This document shows positions 16,088 through 24,442 of a DNA stretch of 33,226 nucleotides, piece after piece. The DNA is from an uncultured Lachnospiraceae bacterium (GTDB lineage: Bacteria; Bacillota; Clostridia; Lachnospirales; Lachnospiraceae). How positions within the stretch are numbered: the stretch's first letter is position 1; each line of letters opens with the position of its first letter. The DNA lies in assembly GCA_945787565.1 (NCBI GenBank), contig CALZIE010000011.1, positions 1-33,226 on the forward strand. Reading direction: 5' to 3'. A program made the translations under genes and the position numbers. The notes below the pieces were generated by a model that saw nothing but the letters and a program-made list of their open reading frames with translations, was not told where the DNA came from and did not search any database.

Positions 16088-17212
16088 TTATTGTTTATTT
16101 AAAAGGCGCTGTTCCATAGAACGGAAATCGTCTTCCGTATATTTACGCTGTGGAAAAGCATTGAATTTATTGTTTGAAGCTTTGGCTGTATTTGTACTAG
16201 CGGCAGAAGCATTTTGCTTGTTAGCAGCACTTACAGCGCTATTCTTTGCATGTTCTTCATCTAATTTCTTAATATCATTTAGGCTGGTAACTCCTTTTTT
16301 GGACCAGTTTTCTAAGATACGGTCGGCATACTTAAAATCTGGCTTACCGGTCGCTAACATCGTACGGTTGCATGCTTCTTCAATGATTGGAATCTCAAAA
16401 GCATACGTATGGAACCAGCGGTGCATGAACTTTTTCTCAATGCTTCCTGGTGCACGGTTAAGTCCAAAGGCTTTGTTGACCGCATTATAGTTGTTATTAT
16501 AAGTAGCGGTGCTTGCTTCGGCTTTTTCTACCGTATCGATTCCTTCCTCAGCCCATGCAAGAGCGACGGTCTCAATGTAGGAAGCACTCTTCTTATTCTT
16601 TGATACGCAGTACTCGTACAGATAGAGAATCAAATCAGCTGGGAAACCAATGCTTTCATATAGGTATAAAACAAGCTGGACATCAGTAGGTTTTAAGAGA
16701 CGTTCTAAATACTGCTCTAATGTATTCATGATCCATTGAACTTCATCAATAGCGGTAAGCTGTTCAATCTGTGCATCGGAATAATTCGGTTTATCAAATG
16801 TCTTTGGAACTGCCTGAATGATAGGGGAGTCCTTCTTTATGGAGACATTCGCTGCCTTTGTAGATACACTAGCTTCTTTTGATGGTTCTTGGGATTCTTC
16901 TGTTTTTGATGATGCATTAGGAGATAAGAAAAGAATGGAGACAATCTGACCGCTTGTATCTCGGTCTATGGAAAGTAGTCCGGCTTTCTCCCAATATCTT
17001 AGTGCCCTTTCAATGTCTTTTTCTGTCTCATCTAACTTGTCCGCTAAGAATGCAATCGTTAAGTTAGAGGATGGATCAGAAATACAACGCATCAGATAGA
17101 TATATACTTTGACAAAGGAACCATTCGCGTCAGGCATATATTGATCTATAAAGCTATTTTCCAGGATTGTGACACCTGTACCAGTATTTGTGTGAAGTGA
17201 AATTTTATTCAT
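16088..17212 (-). CDS. Replication initiation protein, DnaD/DnaB family
   Basis: A 374-residue protein of the Firmicute primosome family that remodels origin DNA and helps recruit helicase. An N-terminal winged-helix-like region (about 1-100) is followed by a Ser/Lys/Thr-rich linker. Two helical DnaD-type domains follow: about 145-230, with SASYIETVALAWAEEGI, and about 255-318, with the typical YADRILENWSKKGV. An Ala/Asn-rich tail ends the protein. One winged helix plus two DnaD-type repeats is the arrangement of B. subtilis DnaB rather than DnaD, and the helicase loader lies next to it. The ATG has only a modest ribosome site (TTGGGG, about 7 bases away). The promoter and DnaA boxes lie upstream. 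Confidence 0.8.
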   Translation of the reverse strand: MNKISLHTNTGTGVTILENSFIDQYMPDANGSFVKVYIYLMRCISDPSSNLTIAFLADKLDETEKDIERALRYWEKAGLLSIDRDTSGQIVSILFLSPNASSKTEESQEPSKEASVSTKAANVSIKKDSPIIQAVPKTFDKPNYSDAQIEQLTAIDEVQWIMNTLEQYLERLLKPTDVQLVLYLYESIGFPADLILYLYEYCVSKNKKSASYIETVALAWAEEGIDTVEKAEASTATYNNNYNAVNKAFGLNRAPGSIEKKFMHRWFHTYAFEIPIIEEACNRTMLATGKPDFKYADRILENWSKKGVTSLNDIKKLDEEHAKNSAVSAANKQNASAASTNTAKASNNKFNAFPQRKYTEDDFRSMEQRLLNKQ

Positions 17213-17274
17213 TCTATTACCCCAAATCTTTATGTAATTAGCATGGTGTGCGTTTGCATCTCCAGTGCATGCAC

Positions 17275-17303
17275 ATTATAGCATATAACATTTCAGATGA
17301 AAA
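17275..17303 (-). promoter_or_regulatory. Promoter of the replication initiation operon
   Basis: On the minus strand, TTTTCA (17298-17303), 17-base spacer and TATAAT (17275-17280) with an extended TGC in front. Just downstream lies a perfect 10-base palindrome GTGCATGCAC (17265-17274), covering the likely start site and possibly an operator. Confidence 0.7.
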
Positions 17304-17348
17304 TAGGTGTTTTTGGAAGACGGATTGAAAAAAGTCAGTGTGAATAAT

Positions 17349-17366
17349 TGTGGATAATGTGGATAA
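17349..17366 (+). promoter_or_regulatory. Tandem DnaA boxes, pair 1
   Basis: Two perfect consensus boxes, TGTGGATAA at 17349-17357 and 17358-17366, abut head to tail. They lie 46 bases upstream of the -35 of the replication initiation operon, pointing to control by DnaA. Confidence 0.8.
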
Positions 17367-17514
17367 AGTAGTGGATTAAGTTTGTAAATATAAGGAAAAA
17401 ATAATGGAAACATGCATTGTTTCAAGATATTTTCAATAACACTGTCTGAACTCTGGAAAAAGTAATGGGCATAAAAAATCCACAGCCCTATCCGAATAAA
17501 ATTGTTGATAAGGT

Positions 17515-17532
17515 TGTGGATAATGTGGATAA
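17515..17532 (+). promoter_or_regulatory. Tandem DnaA boxes, pair 2
   Basis: The same abutting arrangement, TGTGGATAA at 17515-17523 and 17524-17532, in the same orientation, ending exactly at the last base before the murC stop codon. It is 166 bases from pair 1. The AT-rich gap between the pairs has no gene and no murC terminator that I can recognise. Confidence 0.8.
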
Positions 17533-18942
17533 CTATTCTCCGAGAAGCGCTTCCCCAATAGAAACAACGTCTCCGGCGCCCATAGTTATCAACAGATCGC
17601 CGTTAGTACAATTCTCCAATAAAAAGTCTTCAATCTCACCAAAAGAAGGGAAGTAATAAGCGTCCTTGCCTAATTTTTGTAGTTCCATCTGCAGATCTTT
17701 CGATGAAATGTCTCCGGGATTTTCCTCTCTTGCTGCATAAATATCAGCAAGAACAATCTTATCAGCATGAGATAACGCTTTTGCAAAGTCTTTTAATAAT
17801 GATTTCGTTCTTGTATACGTATGTGGCTGGAATACACACCATGTTGTTTTATGTGGATATTTAAGCGCTGCGGTTAAAGTCGCTTCGATTTCCGTTGGAT
17901 GGTGAGCATAGTCATCCACGATGGTAACACCACCGACTACCCCTTTGTGTTGAAAGCGGCGCTCGGTGCCTTTAAATTTTAATAGTGCTTTTTTGCATGC
18001 ATCAATGGATACGCCTAACTGATCAGCAAGTGCAATAGCACCAACAGAGTTTGAAATATTGTGAATGCCGATCACACCAAGTTCGATGCGATCAACGAAT
18101 GTATTGTTCTTGATCAGATCATAGCTTCCGCAGCCAAACTCATTGAAGGAAAGGTTTGCTGCCGCATAATCATAGTCCGAAGAGATATGATTTAAATCCA
18201 CAGGAGTAGTATATACACCATAGGTAAAAATGTTGCATGGCAGATTCTTCGTAATTTCTTCATAATTAGCAATCTGACCATTAATTACAAGGTTCCCGTC
18301 TTTCGGAAGTTTTTCTGCAAAAAGGCGGAAAGAATGACGAACATCTGCAAGATCTTTAAAGAAATCAAGATGTTCTGCTTCTATATTTAATATGATTTCA
18401 TTGGTTGGCTTAAATTTTAAGAAACTATTGGTATATTCACAGGATTCCACAATGAAATTCTCTGATTGTCCAATTCGCATGTTTCCACCCATATTATCAA
18501 GGATTCCACCAACAGATACGGTTGGATCGAAGTTACCTTCTAACATGATCATGGCAACCATACTTGTTGTTGTTGTTTTTCCATGAGTACCAGCCACACT
18601 GATGGCATTCTTATAATGTCCCATTACTTCACCTACTAAGTAAGCACGGTCAAGAAGTGGAATTCCTGCTTCTTTCGCAGCAATGAACTCTTCATTATTT
18701 TCCTTTACGGCAGCAGTATAAACACATACATCAATATCACTGGTGATATTGGATGCGCTTTGTCCGATTGTAATTTTAATTCCCTGATTCATCAGATGCT
18801 TGATGATTTTGCTATCTTTTGCGTCACTCCCCGAAACGGTAAAACCTTTCGTATGTAGAAGTTCTGCAAGGCCGCTCATGCTGATGCCGCCAATTCCAAT
18901 AAAATGTATGTGAACTGGATTGTTGAAATCAATCTGATACAT
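17533..18942 (-). CDS. murC: UDP-N-acetylmuramate--L-alanine ligase
   Basis: A 469-residue Mur ligase adding L-alanine to UDP-MurNAc in cytoplasmic peptidoglycan precursor synthesis. The N-terminal Rossmann region has IHFIGIGGISMSGLAELL (12-29). The ATP loop is GTHGKTTTT (118-126). The central domain has NIEAEHLDFF, and the C-terminal part has VDDYAHHPTEI, both characteristic of MurC. Length is normal. AGGAAG precedes the ATG. The gene has a long leader with its own promoter and an intrinsic terminator, implying regulation. It is not in a dcw-type mur cluster here. Confidence 0.95.
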   Translation of the reverse strand: MYQIDFNNPVHIHFIGIGGISMSGLAELLHTKGFTVSGSDAKDSKIIKHLMNQGIKITIGQSASNITSDIDVCVYTAAVKENNEEFIAAKEAGIPLLDRAYLVGEVMGHYKNAISVAGTHGKTTTTSMVAMIMLEGNFDPTVSVGGILDNMGGNMRIGQSENFIVESCEYTNSFLKFKPTNEIILNIEAEHLDFFKDLADVRHSFRLFAEKLPKDGNLVINGQIANYEEITKNLPCNIFTYGVYTTPVDLNHISSDYDYAAANLSFNEFGCGSYDLIKNNTFVDRIELGVIGIHNISNSVGAIALADQLGVSIDACKKALLKFKGTERRFQHKGVVGGVTIVDDYAHHPTEIEATLTAALKYPHKTTWCVFQPHTYTRTKSLLKDFAKALSHADKIVLADIYAAREENPGDISSKDLQMELQKLGKDAYYFPSFGEIEDFLLENCTNGDLLITMGAGDVVSIGEALLGE

Positions 18943-18981
18943 AAGTAAACACTTCCTATTCTAATAGTTTTTATAATACGC

Positions 18982-19014
18982 AGCGATCTATCGCTTATAT
19001 GCCGTATGGCATAT
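18982..19014 (-). repeat. Two adjacent small palindromes in the murC leader
   Basis: AGCGAT-CT-ATCGCT (18982-18995) and ATATGCC-GTAT-GGCATAT (18997-19014) lie side by side between the leader terminator and the murC start. Each can form a short hairpin in RNA or act as a protein-binding site. Confidence 0.5.
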
Positions 19015-19031
19015 TCCTGTTTTTGTGAAAT

Positions 19032-19058
19032 AAAAACGGCATCCATTTCAAGATGCCG
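19032..19058 (-). terminator. Leader terminator upstream of murC
   Basis: On the minus strand, CGGCATC (19058-19052) pairs perfectly with GATGCCG (19043-19037), followed by TTTTT (19036-19032). It lies about 90 bases upstream of murC and about 50 bases after the predicted transcript start. It would therefore end a short RNA or act as an attenuator. Confidence 0.7.
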
Positions 19059-19114
19059 ATAAACATAACACCCTATATAGTGTATGTAACAGGGAGATGT
19101 TTCATCTATTAGTT

Positions 19115-19142
19115 ATTATAACCGTTTTAAATGAAATTACAA
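19115..19142 (-). promoter_or_regulatory. Promoter of the murC leader RNA
   Basis: On the minus strand, TTGTAA (19137-19142), 16-base spacer, TATAAT (19115-19120). The predicted start is near 19108, about 165 bases upstream of murC. Confidence 0.6.
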
Positions 19143-19276
19143 TATATTACGCATATTTGTTATGGAGGCGAAAAATGCTGTATTTTCAATAGGTCAATCA
19201 CTGATGGATAATGTCATTAATTAGCTACTTATAGTGGAGAAATAGGGAGAGAATTAGAGAATTAAAATATAGAATA

Positions 19277-19295
19277 TCAAAATGTGGTATTTTGA
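19277..19295. repeat. Perfect inverted repeat upstream of glgC
   Basis: TCAAAAT-GTGGT-ATTTTGA is a perfect 7-5-7 inverted repeat 41 bases upstream of the glgC -35. Its position suits an activator or repressor operator. No T run follows, so it is not a terminator. The remainder of 19143-19336 is AT-rich and shows nothing further that I can assign. Confidence 0.5.
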
Positions 19296-19336
19296 CGAAA
19301 AATGCTGATAAAATTTAAAAAAAATTAGTAAATATA

Positions 19337-19365
19337 TTCACATATTTTGAAAAAAATGGTATAAT
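19337..19365 (+). promoter_or_regulatory. glgC promoter, extended -10
   Basis: TTCACA (19337-19342), 17-base spacer, TATAAT (19360-19365), with TGG immediately before the -10. Confidence 0.75.
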
Positions 19366-19394
19366 GGGAATATCAAACAGCAAGAGGTGATAGC

Positions 19395-20669
19395 GTGATT
19401 AAGAAAGAGATGATAGCGATGTTACTAGCAGGCGGACAAGGCTCTAGACTTGGAGTACTGACTTCGAGCGTTGCAAAACCTGCTGTTGCTTTTGGGGGCA
19501 AATACAGAATTATCGATTTCCCACTTAGCAACTGTATTAACTCTGGTGTTGATACGGTTGGCGTACTGACTCAGTATCAGCCGCTTAGACTGAATACCCA
19601 TATTGGAATTGGTATTCCATGGGATTTAGACCGCAACATTGGAGGAGTTTCTATTCTTCCACCTTATGAGAAAAGCACGAATGCAGAATGGTACACAGGA
19701 ACAGCGAACGCAATTTACCAGAATTTAAAGTATATGGAATATTATAATCCGGATTATGTTCTTATCTTAGGGGGAGATCATATCTATAAGATGGATTATG
19801 AAGTTATGCTTGAATTCCATAAAGCTAATAATGCAGATATCACATTAGCTACTATACCAGTTCCTATGGATGAAGCGAGCCGATTTGGCGTGGTAATTAC
19901 AGATGAGAACAAGAGAATTCTAGAATTCGAAGAAAAACCACCAAAACCAAGAAGCAACCTGGCATCAATGGGAATTTATATTTTCTCATGGAAGGTTTTA
20001 AAAGAAGCTCTTATAACGCTATCAGAGCAAAAAGGATGTGACTTTGGAAAGCATATCATCCCTTATTGCCATCAGAGAGGTGATCGTGTATTTGCTTATG
20101 AATATAACGGTTATTGGAAGGATGTCGGTACATTAAGCGCTTACTGGCAGGCTAACATGGAGCTGATAGATTTAGTTCCGGAATTCAATCTATATGAAGA
20201 ATTTTGGAAGATCTATACCAAGAGTGATGTTATACCACCTCAGTACATAGCAGAAGATGCTGTTGTTGATCGCTGTATCATTGGAGAAGGCTGCGAGATT
20301 CATGGCGAAATACATAATTCTGTAATCGGAGCAGGTGTCACAATCGAAGCAGGTGCCAAAGTATATGATTCGATTATTATGAAGTCTACAGTAATCGGAG
20401 AAAATACAACAATTAATAAGGCAATTGTTGCAGAGAACTGCGTAGTAGGTTCCGACTGTGAGCTTGGAATCGGAGAGGAAGTTCCGAATGTAAAGTATCC
20501 GAATATTTATATTGACGGTTTGGTAACAGTTGGAGAAGATTCGGTAATACCGGATAAAGTGAGAGTTGGAAAGAATACCGCAATTAATGGCGGGACAACC
20601 ATTGACGATTACCCACATGGTGTACTAGAAAGTGGAGAATGCTTAATCAAGGCAGGTGACAGACTATGA
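19395..20669 (+). CDS. glgC: Glucose-1-phosphate adenylyltransferase
   Basis: A 424-residue ADP-glucose pyrophosphorylase, making ADP-glucose from glucose 1-phosphate and ATP as the committed step of glycogen synthesis. Visible: the nucleotide-binding loop LAGGQGSRL (11-19), [15 protein letters not shown] (28-42), the catalytic [10 protein letters not shown] (126-135, D128) and the FEEKP motif (178-182). A C-terminal left-handed beta-helix region of hexapeptide repeats follows (about 275-390). The start codon is GTG, with AGAGGTGA upstream. It overlaps glgD by four bases (ATGA), so the two subunits are translationally coupled. No glgA, glgB or glgP lies in this window. Confidence 0.94.
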   Translation: MIKKEMIAMLLAGGQGSRLGVLTSSVAKPAVAFGGKYRIIDFPLSNCINSGVDTVGVLTQYQPLRLNTHIGIGIPWDLDRNIGGVSILPPYEKSTNAEWYTGTANAIYQNLKYMEYYNPDYVLILGGDHIYKMDYEVMLEFHKANNADITLATIPVPMDEASRFGVVITDENKRILEFEEKPPKPRSNLASMGIYIFSWKVLKEALITLSEQKGCDFGKHIIPYCHQRGDRVFAYEYNGYWKDVGTLSAYWQANMELIDLVPEFNLYEEFWKIYTKSDVIPPQYIAEDAVVDRCIIGEGCEIHGEIHNSVIGAGVTIEAGAKVYDSIIMKSTVIGENTTINKAIVAENCVVGSDCELGIGEEVPNVKYPNIYIDGLVTVGEDSVIPDKVRVGKNTAINGGTTIDDYPHGVLESGECLIKAGDRL

Positions 20670-21787
20670 GAGCAATAGGAATTGTTTTAGCCGGTGGTAA
20701 CAGCAATAGAATGCGAGAATTATCTAATAAGAGAGCCATAGCTGCTATGCCTGTAGCAGGAAGCTTTCGAAGCATTGATTTTACGTTAAGTAATATGTCG
20801 AATTCCCATGTGCAGAAGGTGGCTGTGTTGACACAGTACAACTCAAGATCGTTAAATGAGCATTTAAGCTCATCCAAGTGGTGGGACTTTGGAAGAAAGC
20901 AGGGTGGATTATTCGTATTTACCCCAACAATAACCGCTGATAATGGATTTTGGTACCGGGGTACGGCTGATGCTATTTATCAGAATCTGAACTTCTTAAA
21001 AAATAGTCATGAGCCATACGTAGTGATTACGTCCGGTGATGGGGTGTATAAGCTTGATTACAACAAAGTATTGGAATATCATATCGCAAAGAAAGCCGAT
21101 ATTACGGTTGTAACAAAGCGCTTAGATAATGTGGAAGATAGTACCAGATTTGGGATTATAGGAGTGAATGAGGATGGCAGGATCACAGAATTTGAAGAGA
21201 AACCTTTAGTTTCGGATTCTACCATTATTTCTACGGGAATTTATGTCATTCGCCGCAGACAGCTGATTGAGCTGATTGAGAAGTCAGCTGCTGAAGAAAG
21301 ACACGATTTTGTATCGGATATCTTAATCCGTTATAAAAACGTGAAACGAATTTATGCTTACGAGATGAATAGTTACTGGAGCAATATCGCAAGCGTAGAT
21401 TCTTATTATAAGACCAATATGGATTTTTTAAATAAAGAAATTAGGGATTACTTTTTTAAACAGTATCCGGATGTGTATTCCAAGATTGATGATTTGCCTC
21501 CGGCAAAATATAATGCCGGTGCTGTGGTGAAGAACAGTCTGGTTTCCAGCGGATGCATTATCAATGGGGTAGTAGAAAATTCGGTTTTATTTAAGAAAGT
21601 GTATGTAGGTAACAATTGCACAATCAAGAACTCTATTATTCTAAATGATGTACATATTGGTGACAATACTTACATTGAGAATTGTATTGTTGAAAGCCGA
21701 GATACGATAAAGGCAAACACTACGCATGTTGGTGAGGAAGGGAATGTAAAGATTGTTATTGAAAAAAATGACCGCTATGTTTTATAG
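20666..21787 (+). CDS. glgD: GlgD, regulatory subunit of ADP-glucose pyrophosphorylase
   Basis: A 373-residue paralogue of GlgC. The first loop reads LAGGNSNRM (8-16) instead of GGxGxRL, and the catalytic motif region reads [10 protein letters not shown] instead of [10 protein letters not shown]. These changes fit Firmicute GlgD, which has little catalytic activity and modulates GlgC in a heteromeric enzyme. The C-terminal beta-helix region is retained (about 275-360). It starts inside the glgC stop codon (ATGA). No terminator is seen right after it; the 134 bases before spoVG contain no promoter I can call with confidence, so spoVG may be partly read through from here. Confidence 0.92.
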   Translation: MRAIGIVLAGGNSNRMRELSNKRAIAAMPVAGSFRSIDFTLSNMSNSHVQKVAVLTQYNSRSLNEHLSSSKWWDFGRKQGGLFVFTPTITADNGFWYRGTADAIYQNLNFLKNSHEPYVVITSGDGVYKLDYNKVLEYHIAKKADITVVTKRLDNVEDSTRFGIIGVNEDGRITEFEEKPLVSDSTIISTGIYVIRRRQLIELIEKSAAEERHDFVSDILIRYKNVKRIYAYEMNSYWSNIASVDSYYKTNMDFLNKEIRDYFFKQYPDVYSKIDDLPPAKYNAGAVVKNSLVSSGCIINGVVENSVLFKKVYVGNNCTIKNSIILNDVHIGDNTYIENCIVESRDTIKANTTHVGEEGNVKIVIEKNDRYVL

Positions 21788-21921
21788 AGTTCTTTGCAAA
21801 GGCGATAGGAAAGAGACTTGGTAGAAACGAAGCGGACAGACAAGATGGCATCACAAAGCGTAGGAGAAGGCGTTTTCTGACTTGAACTGACAATAACTAT
21901 GGTGCTAAAGGGGGATGCAAA

Positions 21922-22206
21922 ATGCAGATTACAGACGTAAGAGTGCGTAAAGTAAGCAAAGAAGGTAAGATGAAGGCAGTTGTTTCTATTACAATGGACA
22001 ATGAATTTGTAGTACATGACATTAAGGTGATTGAGGGCGAGAAGGGTCTCTTCATTGCAATGCCAAGCAGAAAGGCAGGAGATGGGGAATATCGTGATAT
22101 TGCTCATCCAATTAATTCCGAGACACGTGATCGCATTCAGAAGATCATATTAGAAAAGTATGAGATTGCTGCTTTAGAAGGCGAGAACGAGGAAGAGGAA
22201 GTTTAA
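21922..22206 (+). CDS. spoVG: SpoVG, small RNA/DNA-binding regulator
   Basis: A 94-residue protein matching SpoVG along its length. It begins [11 protein letters not shown], contains the conserved MPSRK (residues 51-55) and ends in an acidic tail. In Firmicutes it binds nucleic acid and influences sporulation septum formation, capsule and virulence gene expression. A strong site, AAGGGGGA, precedes the ATG. It has its own terminator. Confidence 0.95.
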   Translation: MQITDVRVRKVSKEGKMKAVVSITMDNEFVVHDIKVIEGEKGLFIAMPSRKAGDGEYRDIAHPINSETRDRIQKIILEKYEIAALEGENEEEEV

Positions 22207-22240
22207 AAGTAAAAAATCTGTTTAAAAAAATCCCTAATAA

Positions 22241-22276
22241 AAAACAGACTGCCAGAAACTTGCAGTCTGTTTTTTG
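22241..22276 (+). terminator. spoVG terminator
   Basis: AAAACAGACTGC (22241-22252) pairs perfectly with GCAGTCTGTTTT (22262-22273), followed by T residues. Confidence 0.92.
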
Positions 22277-22284
22277 TGTTTATC

Positions 22285-22313
22285 TTGAAACTTTTTTTAG
22301 ATTGCGCTACTCT
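22285..22313 (+). promoter_or_regulatory. Possible promoter of the deacetylase gene
   Basis: TTGAAA (22285-22290), 17-base spacer, TACTCT (22308-22313). The -10 is weak, so the call is tentative. It sits just after the spoVG terminator and 85 bases upstream of the gene. Confidence 0.35.
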
Positions 22314-22397
22314 AATAGAAGAGATATGTTTATTCTATCGAATAAGAAAAAATAGGATAAATATGTGAAAAATGGGGAAAGTGGAGAGGGCAAATGT

Positions 22398-23483
22398 GTG
22401 AAGTCAAATAATAAAAGACAGCGAAGGAAGAAGCTTGTATATGGATTACAGATAGCATGGATTGTATCAGCCATTGCTGCTACTATTGTTTTGTTAGTGG
22501 CAGGCAATCGATTATTAGGAATTGATAAAGCAAGTGAGGCAATCAGTCAGGGAAAAGTAAACGCAAATGAGACGGAAGATACTGTATATGGACAGGAAAC
22601 GGATACAGAGGCAGCAGAAAACGATTCGAGCATGGATGAAAGCGTATCAGGAGAAACCGATTCAAATGAAGGGCAGCCTGATTTAGAAGGAGAAACTTTG
22701 TCAGAAGAGAATGCATCGGGCACTGAGATAGAAAAGTCAGAAGAAACGACATCTGGGGAACAGACAGAAAACACAGAGGTCGTGGAAGAGAATATAGAGG
22801 CTGAAAATCAGATATCCAAAGAAGACCAGAGTGAAAGAGTACAGGAAATCCTAGCAAAGAACAATATTGATGTGAATAAGCCGATGGTGGCGCTTACGTT
22901 TGATGATGGACCATATCCAAAGGTAACGAACCGTATTTTACAGGTGCTATCGGATAATGGCGGACGAGCAACCTTCTTTGTGATGGGGAACCGAATGGAA
23001 AGCTACGGAGATACGGTGGAAAAAGCATATGCATTAGGCAATCAGATTGGCAATCATACATATAGCCATAAGGATTTAGCCAAAATCAGCATCGATGAAC
23101 TTAAGTATGAAGTAGAGCATTCAAGTGAATTGATTTATGAGCATGCACAGGAAGATGAGATTGTACTTCGCCCGCCGTATGGAAGCCGGAATGAAACGGT
23201 AAGTGAGAATCTTACTGTTCCGATGATCGCATGGTCACTAGATACCGAAGACTGGAAGAGCAGGGATGCACAGTCTGTCATTAAGAATGTATTAAGCACG
23301 ATCAAAGATGGGGATATCATTTTAATGCATGACTTATATGAAAGCACTGCAGAGGCTGTGGAATATTTAGTGCCGGAACTAATCAAGCAGGGCTATCAGC
23401 TTGTGACGGTTGATGAACTGTTCGCAGCAAAAGGATATACACTTGAAGCGGGAAAAGTGTATTATAATAACCGAATTAAATAA
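22398..23483 (+). CDS. Membrane-anchored polysaccharide (peptidoglycan) deacetylase
   Basis: A 361-residue protein with a basic N-terminus, one membrane segment (about 15-38) and an acidic Ser/Thr/Glu-rich linker of roughly 110 residues. A C-terminal NodB/CE4 deacetylase domain faces outside. CE4 motifs are complete: TFDDGP (metal and catalytic Asp), HTYSHKDL (metal-binding histidines), RPPYG, DTEDW and LMHD. Such enzymes deacetylate GlcNAc or MurNAc in the cell wall, giving lysozyme resistance or serving cortex maturation; the substrate cannot be told from sequence. The GTG at 22398 is chosen because GGAGAGGG lies 7 bases upstream. A GTG at 22365 with a weaker site would add 11 residues. Confidence 0.88.
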   Translation: MKSNNKRQRRKKLVYGLQIAWIVSAIAATIVLLVAGNRLLGIDKASEAISQGKVNANETEDTVYGQETDTEAAENDSSMDESVSGETDSNEGQPDLEGETLSEENASGTEIEKSEETTSGEQTENTEVVEENIEAENQISKEDQSERVQEILAKNNIDVNKPMVALTFDDGPYPKVTNRILQVLSDNGGRATFFVMGNRMESYGDTVEKAYALGNQIGNHTYSHKDLAKISIDELKYEVEHSSELIYEHAQEDEIVLRPPYGSRNETVSENLTVPMIAWSLDTEDWKSRDAQSVIKNVLSTIKDGDIILMHDLYESTAEAVEYLVPELIKQGYQLVTVDELFAAKGYTLEAGKVYYNNRIK

Positions 23484-23493
23484 AACGGAAAAG

Positions 23494-23540
23494 AAAGTCG
23501 GTATGATCTCGGTAATTAAGAGTAGTACCGGCTTTTGTTT
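23494..23540 (+). terminator. Terminator after the deacetylase gene
   Basis: AAAGTCGGTA (23494-23503) pairs with TACCGGCTTT (23526-23535), with one G-U pair, followed by a T-rich stretch. Confidence 0.75.
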
Positions 23541-23674
23541 TCTTCTTATAAATGGAAAACAAGTTGATGAAAGGGTATCCATGGCTTATAATAAAGGTAC
23601 CAGGAAAGAATAGAGAAACGAATGTGTAAGAAAGCATGAAACAGGAAAAAATAAAAATACGTATGAACAGATTT

Positions 23675-23725
23675 GGTATCATGCGTTTGAATACCGCAGG
23701 TATGCATGAGATTGCATATGTGCGG
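23675..23725 (+). other. Structured non-coding element upstream of pth
   Basis: The gap 23541-23866 holds no credible gene. It contains GGTAT/ATACC (23675-23679 with 23691-23695) next to a stronger hairpin. In the latter, CCGCA (23694-23698) pairs with TGCGG (23721-23725) and TATGCA (23701-23706) with TGCATA (23713-23718), around a 6-base loop with a 2x2 internal loop. The two overlap by two bases, so they exclude each other at the base. No T run follows. Function unknown. Confidence 0.45.
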
Positions 23726-23866
23726 CAAAACTGCATGCTTAAATATAAAAACACACCCCTATGCGAGTAAAAAGCAGCATCTTTAGAATTTAAAGGCAGT
23801 ATTTTGAAAGTGTTAAAGAGAAAGAAGATTTAAAAATTGTGGTGATATACCAGGAAAGAGGTTCGT

Positions 23867-24442
23867 ATGTATATAATAGTAGGTTTAGGAAATCCGACAA
23901 GGGAGTATGAAGGAACAAGACATAATATCGGATTCGAGGCGATTGAAGCGATTGCTAAGACATATCAGATTACAATGGATACAAAAAAGCATAAGGCAAT
24001 CTGCGGGAAAGGAATGATTGGAGCAGAGAAAGTCATTCTTGCAATGCCTCAGACCTATATGAATTTAAGTGGAGAGAGTGTAAGAGAATTAGCAGATTTT
24101 TATAAAGTATCAAATGAGGAGATCATTATCCTTTATGATGATATCAGCCTGGATGTGGGAGCGCTGCGTTTACGAAAGAAAGGAAGTGCAGGTGGTCATA
24201 ATGGAATTAAGAGCATTATCAATCATCTTGGTACCGATGAGTTCCCACGCATCAAAATTGGTGTAGGAGATAAGCCAAAGGGATGGGATTTAGCCGATTA
24301 TGTACTTGGGAGATTTGGTAAAGAGGAACAGGAAGAGATGAGAGCGGCAGTGGAACGCACAGCAAAGGCTTGTGAATGTATCATAAACGATGGTATGGAT
24401 GCCGCAATGAATATCTATAATAAAAGGGAGGTTAAGGCGTGA
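23867..24442 (+). CDS. pth: Peptidyl-tRNA hydrolase
   Basis: A 191-residue enzyme that recycles peptidyl-tRNAs released from stalled ribosomes. It begins with the family signature MYIIVGLGNP. Catalytic and binding residues are visible: N10, H19 in GTRHNIGF, N66 in MNLSG, D92 in YDDISL and N112 in GGHNGIKS. Length is normal. AGGAAAGAGG precedes the ATG. It overlaps mfd by four bases (GTGA), giving a coupled pth-mfd pair as in many Firmicutes. Confidence 0.96.
   Translation: MYIIVGLGNPTREYEGTRHNIGFEAIEAIAKTYQITMDTKKHKAICGKGMIGAEKVILAMPQTYMNLSGESVRELADFYKVSNEEIIILYDDISLDVGALRLRKKGSAGGHNGIKSIINHLGTDEFPRIKIGVGDKPKGWDLADYVLGRFGKEEQEEMRAAVERTAKACECIINDGMDAAMNIYNKREVKA

Noticed and set aside
17349..17532. 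Main chromosomal origin oriC
   Set aside because: DnaA boxes are present but no dnaA, dnaN or recF is in the window; a regulatory DnaA-box cluster is more likely.
19175..19192. Five-codon leader-like frame (MLYFQ) with GGAGG upstream of glgC
   Set aside because: It lies well upstream of the glgC promoter (19337-19365), so it is not on that transcript; likely chance.
22543..22857. Minus-strand frames of 75 and 104 residues in the deacetylase linker
   Set aside because: Shadows of the low-complexity acidic linker; no independent support.
23410..23613. 67-residue frame overlapping the end of the deacetylase gene
   Set aside because: Most of it overlaps the real gene and its terminator; no ribosome site or family resemblance.
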